64,000 bases of DNA from Plasmodium brasilianum (lineage: Eukaryota; Apicomplexa; Aconoidasida; Haemosporida; Plasmodiidae). The notes beneath the pieces were generated by a model. That model made no database searches. It was not told where the DNA came from and saw nothing but the letters and a program-made list of their open reading frames with translations. The stretch is from positions 466,501 to 530,500 of the forward strand of contig NC_090118.1 of assembly GCF_023973825.1 (NCBI RefSeq), written 5' to 3'. Numbering within the stretch: position 1 is the stretch's first letter; the number at the start of each line of letters is the position of its first letter. Below are positions 23,710 through 36,372 of the stretch, piece by piece. A program made the position numbers and the translations under genes.

Positions 23710-26148
23710 CTAGCAAGCTAAATGCATTTTATTGGGGTACAGTTTATCAAAATTCTCTAAAGTCATATCAATGTACTGCATAACTTCATCTAATTTTCGA
23801 CGTCTAACATCTAAGGGAATTAATATTTTCCTTTCTTCAACTGTGAAATGTAGCAACTCCTCTTTTGTAAAATTAAAGCAGTTTGTATTAAACGGTAAAG
23901 AAAAATTATTATCTGAATTAATGTCTTTATTAAAAACTTTTAAATTTCTTATATCATCAAAATAGTTATGCAGTAACGCGTTGCATAATTTTATTCTCTT
24001 TTGTGGATTAAACTGTAGTAGCTTATCTAACAAATCGATACTCTCTTGTGAACAATTATGACTTATTAATTTCTTTAATGTTATTGGTTTTATGTCTGGA
24101 AATTTTACATTCTTATACACACTCCTGAAAGACAAGAAATCCTCATCATTTGGTGTTCCAAGTATTTTTATTATCTCAACCAACTGATCAGATGCGCAGT
24201 CTCCTAAGAATAATGGCTTTCCTAACATTAGTTCTCCCATAACGCATCCTTTTGGAAGAAGTTACAACGCGGAAAAAAAATGGTAAAAAAAAAATAAAAA
24301 AATATGTGCACAATTATTAACAAGCAAGGTGAAAAATAAAAAATAAAATGTGCACAATTATTAACAAGCAAGGTGAAAAATAAAAAATAAAATGTGCACA
24401 ATTATTAACAAGCAAGGTGAAAAATAAAAAATAAAATGTGCACAATTATTAACAAGCAAGGTGAAAAATAAAAAATAAAATGTGCACAATTATTAACAAG
24501 CAAGGTGAAAAATAAAAAAAAATAAAAAAAACATATGCACAATTATCAAAAAGGTGGGTAAACAAAATACATAATTATTAAAAAGGTGGGAAAAAAAAAA
24601 TATGTCTAGTTACTAACAGTGAATACCTCAAAAGAGCGTGAGTTAACGGACATTTTTTTACAAAAAAAAAAAAAGAAAAAAAAAAATATAGGAGTATGAA
24701 AAAGAACAAAATATGCACCAACCCATACGTCAAGCACACTCATAAAACATGGCATAGAGACATACCTATTGACCAGGTATCAATGGCTTGGCTATAGTAA
24801 TTGGATCCAAATAATAACTCAGGTGCTCTATAATACCTGGAGCATACATAGCTAAAGTATTTATAATTTTCTTTTAGCTTTATTGAAGTGTTAAAATCAC
24901 ATAGCTTTATATATTTATACATGATACTATTCATGTACAATTCATCTAAATTATTTTGGTGAGATAAATTATCAATATCGTTAACATTAACTTCTTCTCT
25001 AATAATAATTTTCTTCTTTTCTTCCTCTTCTATACAATGTTTATCATCCACATAATTATTACTTAATTTTTCATTAGAAACATGTATCATTTTTTCCTCT
25101 TCTAATATTGTACAACTTTTATGTGTATGCGAAGAGGATAACAGTATATCTGTTTTATTTTTCTTTAAAATTTTTTTAAAATTTTTTTTGGATACATGCA
25201 AATTATAATCACTGTAATTGGTCTTCCACGAATTACATTTTCCTTTATGTAAATTGGTCATACTCATTGATCTTTTTAGTTTTACGTATGTTTTATTGAA
25301 ACTATTCCTTTTTTTTTTCAATGCTGATGCTGTAGTATTACTGTTGTAGTAGCTGTAATATTTCTCTAACTTGCTATTGCTACTACAATCAATCTTATTC
25401 TCTCTTTCATCGATAAATGAAATACTTTTGCTTTTTCCTAAAAACGTATTTTCGATGCCTTCTCGCCCGTTATTATGATTTATATCATTATTGATGTTAC
25501 TCCCACCACTGATAACACTTCTATTATTATTTACGAAGAAAAAAGAGTCGTCGCTCTTCTTTTTAATGTACTCGCCCTCTTTCTTGTGTGTTGTCAAATT
25601 ATCACTCCCATTTACTATTAGCTTGTCATTCGCACACTCGACATTTATACTTGAAATTTTTTTTTCTACATTATTTATTTTATCGCCTTTTGTATTTATG
25701 TTCTTATTCCTTCTATTCATGATGCACTTGAACTTAAAGGAGTTTTGTATGCACACTAGACACTTCTTATTGTCCGAGCCCTTCTCCATCTTAGTCAAAA
25801 GATCCTTATTGCTTTTTCCATTATTATTACTGCTACTATAGCTGCTACTATAGCTGCTACTATTCGCATTATTCGCTTTATTTGTCTTATTTAAAAAGAT
25901 TAGAATATTCTGCGGTTTTATATCTCGATGCGTAATACACAAGCTGTGCAAATATAACGTTGCGCGGATCAATTGATATAAGTATATTTTTATTTGGTTT
26001 TCATTAAGAAAACTATTCTTAATATATTCACTTAAATTATGACAAGGACATATATCATTGATGCTTTCCTGAAGAGCATTTATGTTAAAATTGTTTATCA
26101 TATTATTGTGCTTAAGTACATCATTATTACTATAATTATAACCACAGT

Positions 26149-26184
<36 letters not shown>

Positions 26185-27172
26185 AGTCATTATTACAGCT
26201 ACTATTACAGCCATTATAATCATTATTATCACCTTCACTCCTCTGCACATTCTTCGTGTTTCCTCCAATATTGCTTATTTCCTCAACGGAATTTATACAA
26301 TTTGGAACATAATTTTTTCCTGAACTATTCAGGTGTTTTAATGTATCACCAGAATTAAAATCGTGCGATTTATTTAACTGGTGTGCATGGTATGACTGCT
26401 TAATAGCACCATTCTTTCCATCTTCCCAATTTTCACTTATTTGTTCTGGTTTATCCATTTGATTTTCGTTTTGGAAATCATCCTTTAAGAAATTCTTGAC
26501 AGTACTTTTTCTATTTCTAATATTATCATTTGTGCTATTCCTACTATTGCTAATTTTACCATCCCCATGAAAACATACATTTCTCGAGTAATCACAGCGA
26601 ACAATATTTTCTAAATTATTACTACTAATAACAGTATCATCTATATCCCCTGCCTGCATATAATACACATTACTCCGATCATTGCAGTTATTACTACTGT
26701 TACTATTGTTTCTATTGCTATCATTGTTATTATTCCTACTACTGCTACCATTGTTGTTATGATTACTTCTACAATCCTGCTTTATGGAATTCTTTATAGT
26801 TATATAATAAAGGGACGTAGCCAAATCAGTATTGCCGTATTCCATTACCATGTGCACATAAACCCCTCCATTTAAACTGGTAGTATAAAATGCATGTTTC
26901 AGTTTCACAATATTTGGATGTTTTAATTTCTTCATAATTTCAATTTCTTTAAAAATTTTTGTATTCTTTTGATATGTTTGTTTGAGTGCAACTACACTAG
27001 AACTGTCTAAACAATCCGCTTTATATACTACACCATATACTCCATTTCCAATTATATGACGTATTTTATAACTAATATTTCTGGAGTCATATTTTAATTT
27101 TTCATCGTCAAAATATATATTTACATAGTCTTTTATTATTTCATTTTTCTTGTAAATTTTTATCAAATCCAT
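23710..27172 (-). CDS. PK1: GSK3-like protein kinase (PK1-type), two exons
   Basis: CMGC-group Ser/Thr kinase of about 981 residues. Exon 1 is 27172-24766, exon 2 24248-23710 (GTATGT donor, AAAAG acceptor, phase 1, restoring DTWSIGCVMGELMLGKPLF). The Gly loop IGNGVYGVVYKA is at residues 41-52, the ATP lysine Lys64 (VALK), then EIEIMKKLKHPNIVKL. The catalytic loop is CITHRDIKPQNIL, the activation segment has the GSK3-type tyrosine (VCSRYYRAPELLFGSNYYS), and DQLVEIIKILGTPNDEDF follows. Two things differ from GSK3: the magnesium-binding DFG reads DFN (KLCDFNTSIK), and long Asn/Ser/Lys-rich insertions lie between the N-lobe strands and HRD (about residues 130-370) and between HRD and DFN (about 430-745). 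The whole N-lobe-to-APE scaffold resembles GSK3. I recall P. falciparum PK1 as the likely orthologue, unchecked. Confidence 0.92.
24249..24765 (-). other. Intron of PK1 with 44-45-bp minisatellite
   Basis: A 517-bp intron. At about 24310-24515 it carries four to five copies of a 44-45-bp unit (tgtgcacaattattaacaag, then caaggtgaaaaataaaaaat). Degenerate copies continue to 24600. A related fragment lies outside the gene at 30597-30625. Confidence 0.9.
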
Positions 27173-27664
27173 TTTTTTTTTTTTTTGTTTATATGTATGT
27201 GCATCTGTGCGTACGTGTATTCGGCAAAATCAAAACGTAAAATGGGAAAAAAATAAGAAAATTATTGTGCATATAAAAAATGTGCAGAAAAAATGGGAAA
27301 AAGGGGAAACGGCACAGAAAAAAAGGCAAAAAAAGAAGAATGAAAAGTATTGGGAAAAGAAAAGGAAAAATGAATGCGAAAAAACATAAAAAGGGAATGA
27401 GAAAAAAAATAATAAAAGGGGGGGAAAAACTATAATTATTAAAAGTTCTCTTTTAAAAACAAATAAGAAAAACCTGCATTATTTTATCTGTTCAACAAAA
27501 CATAAACACATATTAAGTTATATAATACTAATCTTTATAAGGCATATTCAAACTCTGCATATTTTTCAATGAACACAGTTTCCTACTGTCACAACATAGC
27601 TGTTACTTTTATTTGCAAAAAAAGGAGAAGATCTCGTTTTTATGGAGAAAAACAAAAAAAAAAA

Positions 27665-27865
27665 TTAAACAATTAAACAGTTAACAGGTTAAAGGATTAA
27701 AGGGTTAATCGGTTAAACGGTTAATCGGTTAAACGGTTAATCGGTTAAACAGTTAAACGGTTAAACAGTTAATCGGTTAAACAGTTAAACGGTTAAACAG
27801 TTAAACGGTTAAACAGTTAAACGGTTAAACAGTTAAACGGTTAAACAGTTAAACGGTTAAATTAC
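27665..27865. repeat. 16-bp (gttaaacggttaaaca)n repeat
   Basis: About twelve copies of a unit built from gttaaac, gttaatc and ggttaaac steps, upstream of PK1. Nearby bases decay into attaaa variants. Confidence 0.85.
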
Positions 27866-28237
27866 TAAACAATTAACTGATTAAATTATTAAATAATTAA
27901 AGATCCTCTCTTCATTAAAAGCAGCGGGACTCGTTCGTTTTTAATATATATATATATATATACGTTTATACCTGTGTTGCTGCTTTTATTACTGTATGTT
28001 ACTCCATTGTTTTACTACCTTTTGCAGTTATGCAATTTTCTGCTTAAATTTAAATAGTTTTTCATTAACTTGCTTTTCTAATTTATTTTTCCCTTTTTTC
28101 CTTTTTTTTTTTTTCTACTTCTTCGCCCTTTTCATACACACAGGAATTAAAAATAAAAAGAAACCAACATCATCGCTAAAGATGGTGCTCTTTTTTGATG
28201 TGTCGATCTGTTTGCATACATATACATACAAACATGA

Positions 28238-28277
<40 letters not shown>

Positions 28278-29104
28278 GCTTCATTCGTTGAAGTACCTTT
28301 GTATTTCTCATATGAATATAGGTTATACAAAATTACCTAATTCCTTTGGTGATATGCTTGTTTTTTTATGATTTTAAGTTCAATTCTTTTCTTTTCTTTT
28401 CTTCTTTTTCTTTTTTCTTTTTTTTTATTTTTTTTTCTCTTCGCTTTATTTTTTTATTACCTTCTCTCATGCTTTCTTCAAAAAGAGAAGTTTGATTGTA
28501 CAAAATTGAAAAAACGTATAACACTGACTAATGCATTTCTTTTTTATGAACGAAGAAATATAAATACATATAACTGTATCTGTAGTTGTAACTGTACTGA
28601 CATATAATACATGTACATACGTATATATGTTTTCATAAGTATATATGTTTTAATAAGTATATATGTTTTAATATGTATATATGTTTTAATATGTACATAT
28701 GTTTTAATATGTATATATGTTTATATATGTATTTATGTTTTAATATGTACATATGTTTTAATATGTATATATGTTTATATATGTATTTATGTTTATATAT
28801 GTATTTATGTTTATATATGTATTTATGTTTATATATGTATTTATGTTTATATATGTATAATTTGCACAATTAAAATAAATTTCACAATATAAAGAATATA
28901 AGTAACATTTAATTCCACCGAAATTTCATTTTTTCTTTTAAAAAAATAATAGTACATCTATATATATATATATTTCACAAAAACAATAGACTTTTTTAAA
29001 AAAAAAAAAAAAAAGGAAAATCGTACGTTCGGGTAAAAAGATTTTTCTTTAAAATGATTTAATAAATTCATACACATATAATAGAAAACGCTAAAGATAG
29101 AAAA

Positions 29105-29320
29105 AATAAAAAAAAATTAAAACATAAAAAAATTAAAACATAAAAAAATTAAAACATAAATTAATACATAAAAATATTAAAACATAGAAAAATTAAAACG
29201 TAGAAAAATTAAAACGTAGAAAAATTAAAACGTAGAAAAATTAAAACGTAGAAAAATTAAAACGTAGAAAAATTAAAACATAAAAAAATTAAAACATAAA
29301 AAAATTAAAACATAAAAAAT
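29105..29320. repeat. 15-bp (aaaattaaaacgtag)n repeat
   Basis: About fourteen copies, with aaaacataaa and aaaacgtaga variants grouped in blocks: the cgtag form is central and the cataa form is on both sides. Confidence 0.85.
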
Positions 29321-31989
29321 GAAAATAAATTTAAGAAAATATAAGGAATTATGCAAAAATTACAAGATAAAAAAGAAGTGCCTGAAATTATAAGAAAAAA
29401 AAAAAAAAAAAAAAAAAAAAAAGCATTAATATGAACATTGTTCATATATTATACATGATATAATAAAAAAAAAAAAAAATTAAAATTAAATTATTTTTAA
29501 ATAATATTATAATCATTTATTTTACGTTACGTTGAAAACATTTAACGAAGATACGATCTAATATTAAATAACCTCATTTTCGAGAATTTTAAAAATCAAA
29601 CATATAAATATACATACATATATATATGCATACATATATATATGCATGTACTAAATATTCATGTAAGTAAATACGCATGTAGGTAAATACGCTTGTAAGT
29701 AAATACGCTTGTAAGTAAATACGCATGTAAGTAAATGCGCATGTAAGTAAATACGCATGTAAGTAAATATGCAAGTACATATATATACGTACATACATGT
29801 ACATGGACAAGTATATATACACATTTTTGCATTTATGTACAGAACACAAACGAAACATCATAAAGACATAAGTTTACTTCACAAATCGTGTATCTTCCTT
29901 CGTGTAAAATGAAAATTAAAATGTTTTTAACGAACAAATGCGATAGTATGTTTTATTTCAATAATTTTGGTAAAAGGAGCCATGTAAATTGCATACCCGC
30001 GGAAAAGCCATGTTACGTCATGCACATAGGTATATATATTTGTGTGTTCATATGTACATAAGTATGTATGTATGTATGTAGGTAGGTAGGTAGGTATGTA
30101 TGTAGGTATGTATGTATGTGCAGATATTATACCTACGGGCTATGAACTTGTTCAGAATTACAACTGAAATAATTGTGTTTAATTCGGTGTTTATTTGTAA
30201 GCTGTACTGTTCATAAAAAATAAAGGTAGATATTAAACGAGTTAATGTAAATATAAAACTTTCTTCTTGAGAGAAATAATTACAGAAAGTATAAAAATAA
30301 AAAGAGGTATGTTAACCCATGTATAAATAACTCTATTTTTGAACTCTGCCTTTTAAATAAACGTGCACTCAAAATAATTATTATTGTCAGAATATATCTG
30401 GTACATGTGTCTATATGCACACATTAAAAAAAAACTTAGCACATTATCTAGTTTAGTCGAATAAAGACCTTGACTTATCTCTTTTGTGATAAAATAAAAT
30501 GAGCGATGTTCATTAAAAAAATTCAGGAAAAAACTAAAAAAAAATTTGAGGAAAAATTGGAATTAAAAACGCTAGTTATTATTAACAGACAAGAAAAAAA
30601 TGTGCACAATTATTAACACGCAAGGATAAAAATAGACAACTATTATTACAAAAAAAAAAAAAAAAAAAAAAAAAGGAAAAAAAACAAGTTGCATTTATTC
30701 TAAAATATTTTTAAAGAATATATCAAAGTTGCATATATATTATAAAGTCCATTTTACCATTTTGGGAAGCATAAAACAATTATATCCCAAACGATATGTT
30801 CTCCTGTTATTTCCTATTTTTTACAATATATATTCCAAAAAAAAAAAAAAAAAAAAGGAAGCTAAAAAGAGCTGTAATTAATTTATAAAAATCAGGATAG
30901 AAGTTTCTGCTTGTGCGCACAAAAGAAAGGTATAGGCGAATTGCTAATATTATTTTTACGTTGTAAGCAGCCTGCTCATTTGTACATATACACTTTATAC
31001 GTATATATGCATGTATAAATTATTTCTAAATATGATGGAAAAAAGAACACTATTAATTTTTATTGCGCAGCATGGATTATCTTAATTAAAAGGACAAATA
31101 AAATAATCTGATTTTTTTTCCTTGGATATATATTTATTTTCCCCTTTTCCTCCCATGTATGTTGTTACACTTGTCTCTTTTAAGTTTTTAATTTCTAATC
31201 CGCTGTAATTTCATTATTGCACGAGAAATGGCATTAATGCATCATTCTATCAATTATCTAATCTATATATATCAATTTAAGACCCATTTATACGCTACAG
31301 TTTTGTAGAAAAAAAGGGTACACCATGCGCATGTGTTCGTACACATACATATATATGTATGTATATATACATGAGTACATCCGAATGCTCACTCCATTAT
31401 ATTCTTTTGTACTAACACCCCATTGAAAACCAAAAAAAGAAATAAAAACACATTTAATTGTTTTTTGTTTTTTCACAAGAAATTTAAATAATTCTTCAAA
31501 TATAAAAAAAAGAAAAAAGAAAGTGGTACTAAAAATGGATATGTAAGAATAAAAAAATCTGCTTCCCAAAAAAAATAAAAAAAAAAAATTAATTATGTAT
31601 GTTAATATAAAAAACAATAGTATTTAAAAAATTGTTAAAAATTTAGAAACCAAAAAAAAAATAAATGAAAAATGGGGAATATAAAAATGAAAGGGGAAAA
31701 AGTGAGAGTGACAGAGAACACAAAATGAGAATTAAGTTTTCAAGAAAACTTAAACATTAAATATATGTAATATTTGGCAAAAAAAGAAAAAAAAGAAAAA
31801 AGAAGAAAGGGACAATCTTCAACAATTTAAAGGAAATCCAATTTTTTTTTTTTGGGAAAAGAAAAAAAAAGTAAGACAATTCATTCGAAAATTATGCATT
31901 ATTAGTGCTCTACGACCTTCAATCGCTCAAAGGCTATGTAAAAGCCGTGCACTACAAAATAGACACTGACCTACTGCTACTGTTATTGT

Positions 31990-32190
31990 AATTATTATTA
32001 CTATTGCTATTACTGCTGCGATTATTGCTGCGATTATTGCTGCGATTATTGCTGCGATTATTGCTGCGATTATTGCTACTATTACTGCTACTATTACTGC
32101 TGCGATTATTGCTGCGATTATTGCTGCGATTATTGCTGCGATTATTGCTGCGATTATTGCTGCGATTATTGCTGCGATTATTACTATGTT
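31990..32190. repeat. 12-bp (gctgcgattatt)n repeat
   Basis: About sixteen copies of a 12-bp unit just downstream of the GTPase stop. It is open in several frames (poly-Leu/Arg on the plus strand), which is a repeat effect. Confidence 0.9.
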
Positions 32191-32269
32191 TATTTTATAA
32201 TTCTTTTGTTATCACAAATATAAAAGTAAGCAAATTGCTCGTTTTTCCTCCTCTTCCATTTTCTTTTGG

Positions 32270-34635
32270 TCAATTTTGTTTCAGCTCGTAAAAAGTTTTT
32301 GCTAAATATTTTCCTCTGTCCTTGGCGAACTTTGCGAATGTCAGCTGCTCCTATATTTGAAAAAAGATAAAAAATCATTTCAACAAATACAATTAATTCA
32401 ACAAAATAGCGAAAAACGTTTCAAAATACGTCAAACAATTTCTAAAATCTCCAAACAATTTCCAAGAAACAAATGCGCATATGTAAAAATGCAGAGAAAA
32501 AAATAAATGAACGTATGACAACTACTACTTTTGCACATTTTGCTTACCCTCAGTATTTCCTTGCTTGAAATGTGTAACGTTTTTATATTTTTCGTAAATT
32601 TCTTTTTCATTATGCCGCTTAATAGAAATAAAAATGCCAAGGTTATGTTTATCAATAAGTACGAGTTCTCCCCTGTTTTTTAAGAAGAGTAAACATGAAA
32701 ATAAGAAAAAATAACAAAAAAAAGGAAAATACAAAAAACGATGTACGAAAACTTAATGTATTATATATATGTACATGTATATGTACCTACAAATGCACAC
32801 CCACATTAAACATTATAAATAAATTTCTTCCTTACATTTATTCAGCACTGTTCCCGTATTTATGATATAATTATTGTAAAAGCGATTACTCGAGATGTTC
32901 ACATAGCTGGGGGAAGGGAAGGGACGATAAAAAAAAAAAAAAAAAAAAAAAAAATGACATATATATATACATATACACACATACACATATACATACGTAT
33001 ATGTATATACACATGAAGGCTTTGACTGAAACGATTAAATCGTTTGAAGTGTATACACAGCCTATATTAGATATTGTGCACATTCACTTACGTATGCATA
33101 CATGTTTATGCGTAAAAATATGCACAAGTGTGGTTACCTCATCAACATATGCTTGTAGTTCTTGTTCACTGAAAGCTGTGTGCACAGGAAGAAAAGAAAA
33201 AGAATAAACAGGAAAACCTGAATTATGGTGTGTTTTACTCCTATAAGAAAAGAAGAGATATGGAGCAGCGACCACGTCGCACACATGCATGTAATGAGAA
33301 AGAAGGGTGCGTATATTATAAACAGAACTGAAATGTGTTTTGCTAATATAGACATGAACAGTGCATGCACAATAAAAAAAAAAAAATTAAAAAAAAAAAT
33401 TAAAAAATAAACAAATGAACAAATGAACAAATGAACATATAATATATATATATTTGTGCCAACAAAGGCGTATTACGCTCGCGCTTCAAGGTTGACTTGT
33501 GGACCCTCCTCTCGGAGTCTGTCTTTAAAATGTCAAGAATTTTGTTTATGATACAGTCGCAATCATTGATAAGGCAGTAGAGATCCTTTTCCAATTTTCT
33601 GAAAAATAATTTTTTTATTTCATAAATGATATCATTAATTCTGTTAACTATACATAAGTCATCATTTCTTGAATTTTCGAATAAATATTTTCCGTTTTTT
33701 GCTCCGTAAATGTATATAGGTAAAAGATCAATATTATTTCGTACATTGATTTTACTAGCTAGGCATTGTGTTGTTTGGCATAACAACTTAATTCTGTCTT
33801 CTTCATGTTTAATTTCATCAATTTTTGAAAAAACAAAAACAATTTTTTCCATATGTTTTTCATATATTTCTTTAATTATTAAAAGCAGACGGTTACTTAA
33901 CAGTTTTCCAGAAGAATCAAAAAAAATTAAAATTATATCTACATAATCAGATAAATCATATATAATACTGTTAATGTCAAAATCCATTTTGTTCATAATA
34001 TCTTTTAATCCAGGTGTGTCAATAAAATCAATATTTTTTGTTTCCAAATTTTTACTAACATACATTTTTGTACATAAATTATTTTTAAAATTTCTATTTC
34101 TATTTGATATATGCTTTAAAAAGTCAAATGTTTTTATAGTTATATCTCCATTAAATTCTGAAAAATAATTGCCACTCGTTATAAGTGTAAAATGATTTGT
34201 TTCAAATTCATATCCAGTTTTTTGTATATTTTCTTGTAAAAACCAATTAATAAATGTACTCTTCCCAGATGATGAATTACCTATTACTAATACACGCACT
34301 TTTTTCGAAATGGTCTTATTAATATTTAAGAATAAACCCTTTGCTACATTTCGTATATTTAGCTTATCTAGACCTTTATTATTCATTACTATATTCCCAT
34401 TATATAATTCTTTTATTTCACTTACTATGTTATCATATATATTTAATTTCTCATTCATATTATTACTTAACCTTTTTTCAAAATCTTCTTTCTTTTCATT
34501 ATCCTCCTCCTTGATATTTGTTGTATCAGAATTATCTGAAAATTCAGTGGACTTTTCGTTCCTGCACATGTCCAAGTTGTCCTTACTTTTGTAGTGCTCT
34601 GAGTTTATAGTCGTCTCACTCGGAACGCTTTGCAT
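32270..34635 (-). CDS. Dynamin/EHD-like GTPase with C-terminal membrane anchor, five exons
   Basis: Hand-built model: exons 34635-33477, 33168-33138, 32906-32836, 32672-32548, 32350-32270; every junction has GT..AG ends and matching phase, giving about 488 residues. G1 is VLVIGNSSSGKST, G3 DFIDTPGLKD, G4 VFSKID; the spacing and the DYVDIILIFFDSSGKLLSNR strand resemble EHD/dynamin-superfamily GTPases. The small exons add LNKNYKHMLMS, YVNISSNRFYNNYIINTG, then a hydrophobic stretch (LLINITLAFLFLLSGIM) that should span a membrane, and a basic tail ending EQLTFAKFAKDRGKYLAKTF. The ATG at 34635 is preferred; a TTG-led extension upstream is not. The N-terminal 75 residues are acidic and polar. The enzyme presumably acts on a membrane, but which one and in which pathway cannot be told from the sequence. 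Confidence 0.82.
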
Positions 34636-34876
34636 TTTGCACACCAAAAAAAATGGAAGTAGTGAAGTCGAGAAGTCGGGAAGTAGTAACGTAGCCAGAT
34701 TACAAAATAATGCGCCTGAGAGGGGAATATATCGTAAGTGTTTATTTTAATGTTATCCTTTTGTACATACAAAAAATATTTGCATAACTGTGCGTGATTA
34801 TGAAAAATGGTCAGGCGGGGAAAAATATTTGGTATATGAGAACTACTGTTGCCTACGTTTACTACTGTAAAGGTGC

Positions 34877-34937
<61 letters not shown>

Positions 34938-35284
34938 CTGTATTGAAACGTATTTACTACCACGCCGTAGCATTATAAGAAGTTAAATATATTTCACTCA
35001 TAATGTTTTGTGTCCTACTTTATATGAATATATTTTCACGTTAACTTTATTTCCAATATTAATTTTGTGTATATGCACAATGATTGCTCACACTAATAAT
35101 ATGCATGCACAAATAAAAAAAAAAAAAAAAAAGAACAATTTAAAATTTTCTCCTGTTATTCAACATTCATTGATAATTTTTTTTTTTTTTTTCTCACTTA
35201 AAAGAGGAAAAGGCATAAAAATGAATTCTTAGAAGGACAAGTGTGACAAGGAGAAAAAAAAAAAAAAAAAAAAGGAATAAAGGA

Positions 35285-35450
35285 ATGAACGAATAAATGA
35301 ACGAACAAATGAACGAACAAATGAACGAACAAATGAACGAACAAATGAACGAACAAATGAACGAACAAATGAACGAACAAATGAACGAACAAATGAACGA
35401 ACAAATGAACGAATTAACGAACGAATTAACGAACGAATTAACGAACGAAA
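35285..35450. repeat. 12-bp (aacgaacaaatg)n repeat
   Basis: About thirteen units, the last three changed to aacgaattaacg. Open on both strands because the unit is a multiple of three (MNEQ on plus, SFVR/HLFV on minus). Confidence 0.9.
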
Positions 35451-35689
35451 GATATGTATCATGGGTTGTGGATAGGGGAAAAAAAAAATTAAATAAATAA
35501 GAGACAGTCATGTACGTTTTGAAAACAGCAAAATATACATGCATATACCCATATAAATAAATATACATATATGGGTATTTTTTTTTTTTTTCCCGCTTTA
35601 AATAGGTTAAATGGATAAAATATGTACGCATAGGTGTATAAATACATAGATATATGCATAAATTGATAAATAAATATATGCATAAATGC

Positions 35690-35890
35690 ATATATGGATA
35701 AATAAGCATATGCATAAATAAACATGAATAAATAAACATATGCATAAATAAACATGGATAAATAAACATATGCATAAATAAACATGAATAAATAAACATA
35801 TGCATAAATAAACATATGCATAAATAAACATATGCATAAATAAACATATGCATAAATAAACATATGCATAAATAAACATATGCATATATG
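35690..35890. repeat. 15-bp (aaataaacatatgcat)-type repeat
   Basis: About twelve units of aaacatatgcataaat with interspersed aaacatgaataaat and aaacatggataaat variants in an ordered alternation. Confidence 0.85.
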
Positions 35891-36194
35891 GATAAATGAA
35901 ATTCAGTGAACACAATAGAATTAAATAGAAAAAATCATAGGGGTGCTCACCAAACTTGAAAAAAAACAGAGAAAAAAAAGAAAAGAAAAAAAAAAAGAAA
36001 AGAAAAAACAAAAAATACAAAAAGATGAACAGCAAGCAGTGAACTACGAAAAATAAATTACATCATGTTATAAGAATAATTACTGTAACAAAAAAAAAAG
36101 AAATATAAAAAGTGCATTTTTTGACAGTTCTCTTTGCTTTTTTTTTTTTTTTAACGTATGTGACAAATGAGTGTAAATCTTATATGCATACATA

Positions 36195-36372
36195 AGGGAA
36201 TTCACATGAGCATACACATGAGCATACACATGAGCATACAAATAAGCATACACATGAGCATACACATGAGCATACACATGAGCATACAAATAAGCATACA
36301 CATGAGCATACACATGAGCATACACATGATCATACACATGATCATACACATGAGCATACAAATAAGCATACA
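36195..36372. repeat. 12-bp (catgagcataca)n repeat
   Basis: About fifteen units with caaataagcata and catgatcataca variants spaced in a higher-order pattern, suggesting expansion of longer blocks. Confidence 0.85.

Larger units (their letters stand above)
27173..32269. other. 5.1-kb repeat-rich upstream region of PK1
   Basis: Between PK1 and the GTPase gene, both on the minus strand. Arrays: a gttaaac/ggttaaac 16-bp repeat (27665-27865); tatatgttttaatatg-type repeats (28620-28860); aaaattaaaacgtag 15-bp repeat (29105-29320); gtaagtaaatacgcat 16-bp repeat (29660-29770); gtatgta/ggtag microsatellite (30060-30120); gctgcgattatt 12-bp repeat (31990-32190). Long A-runs at 29396-29422, 30650-30674 and 30838-30856. 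Between them is unstructured AT-rich DNA. A minus-strand open segment at 31380-31510 looks faintly coding but has no supported exon ends. Confidence 0.6.

Noticed and set aside
31288..31617. Minus-strand segment EELFKFLVKKQKTIKCVF... as an exon
   Set aside because: Looks mildly coding but no acceptable acceptor/donor pair or partner exon could be found; left as intergenic.
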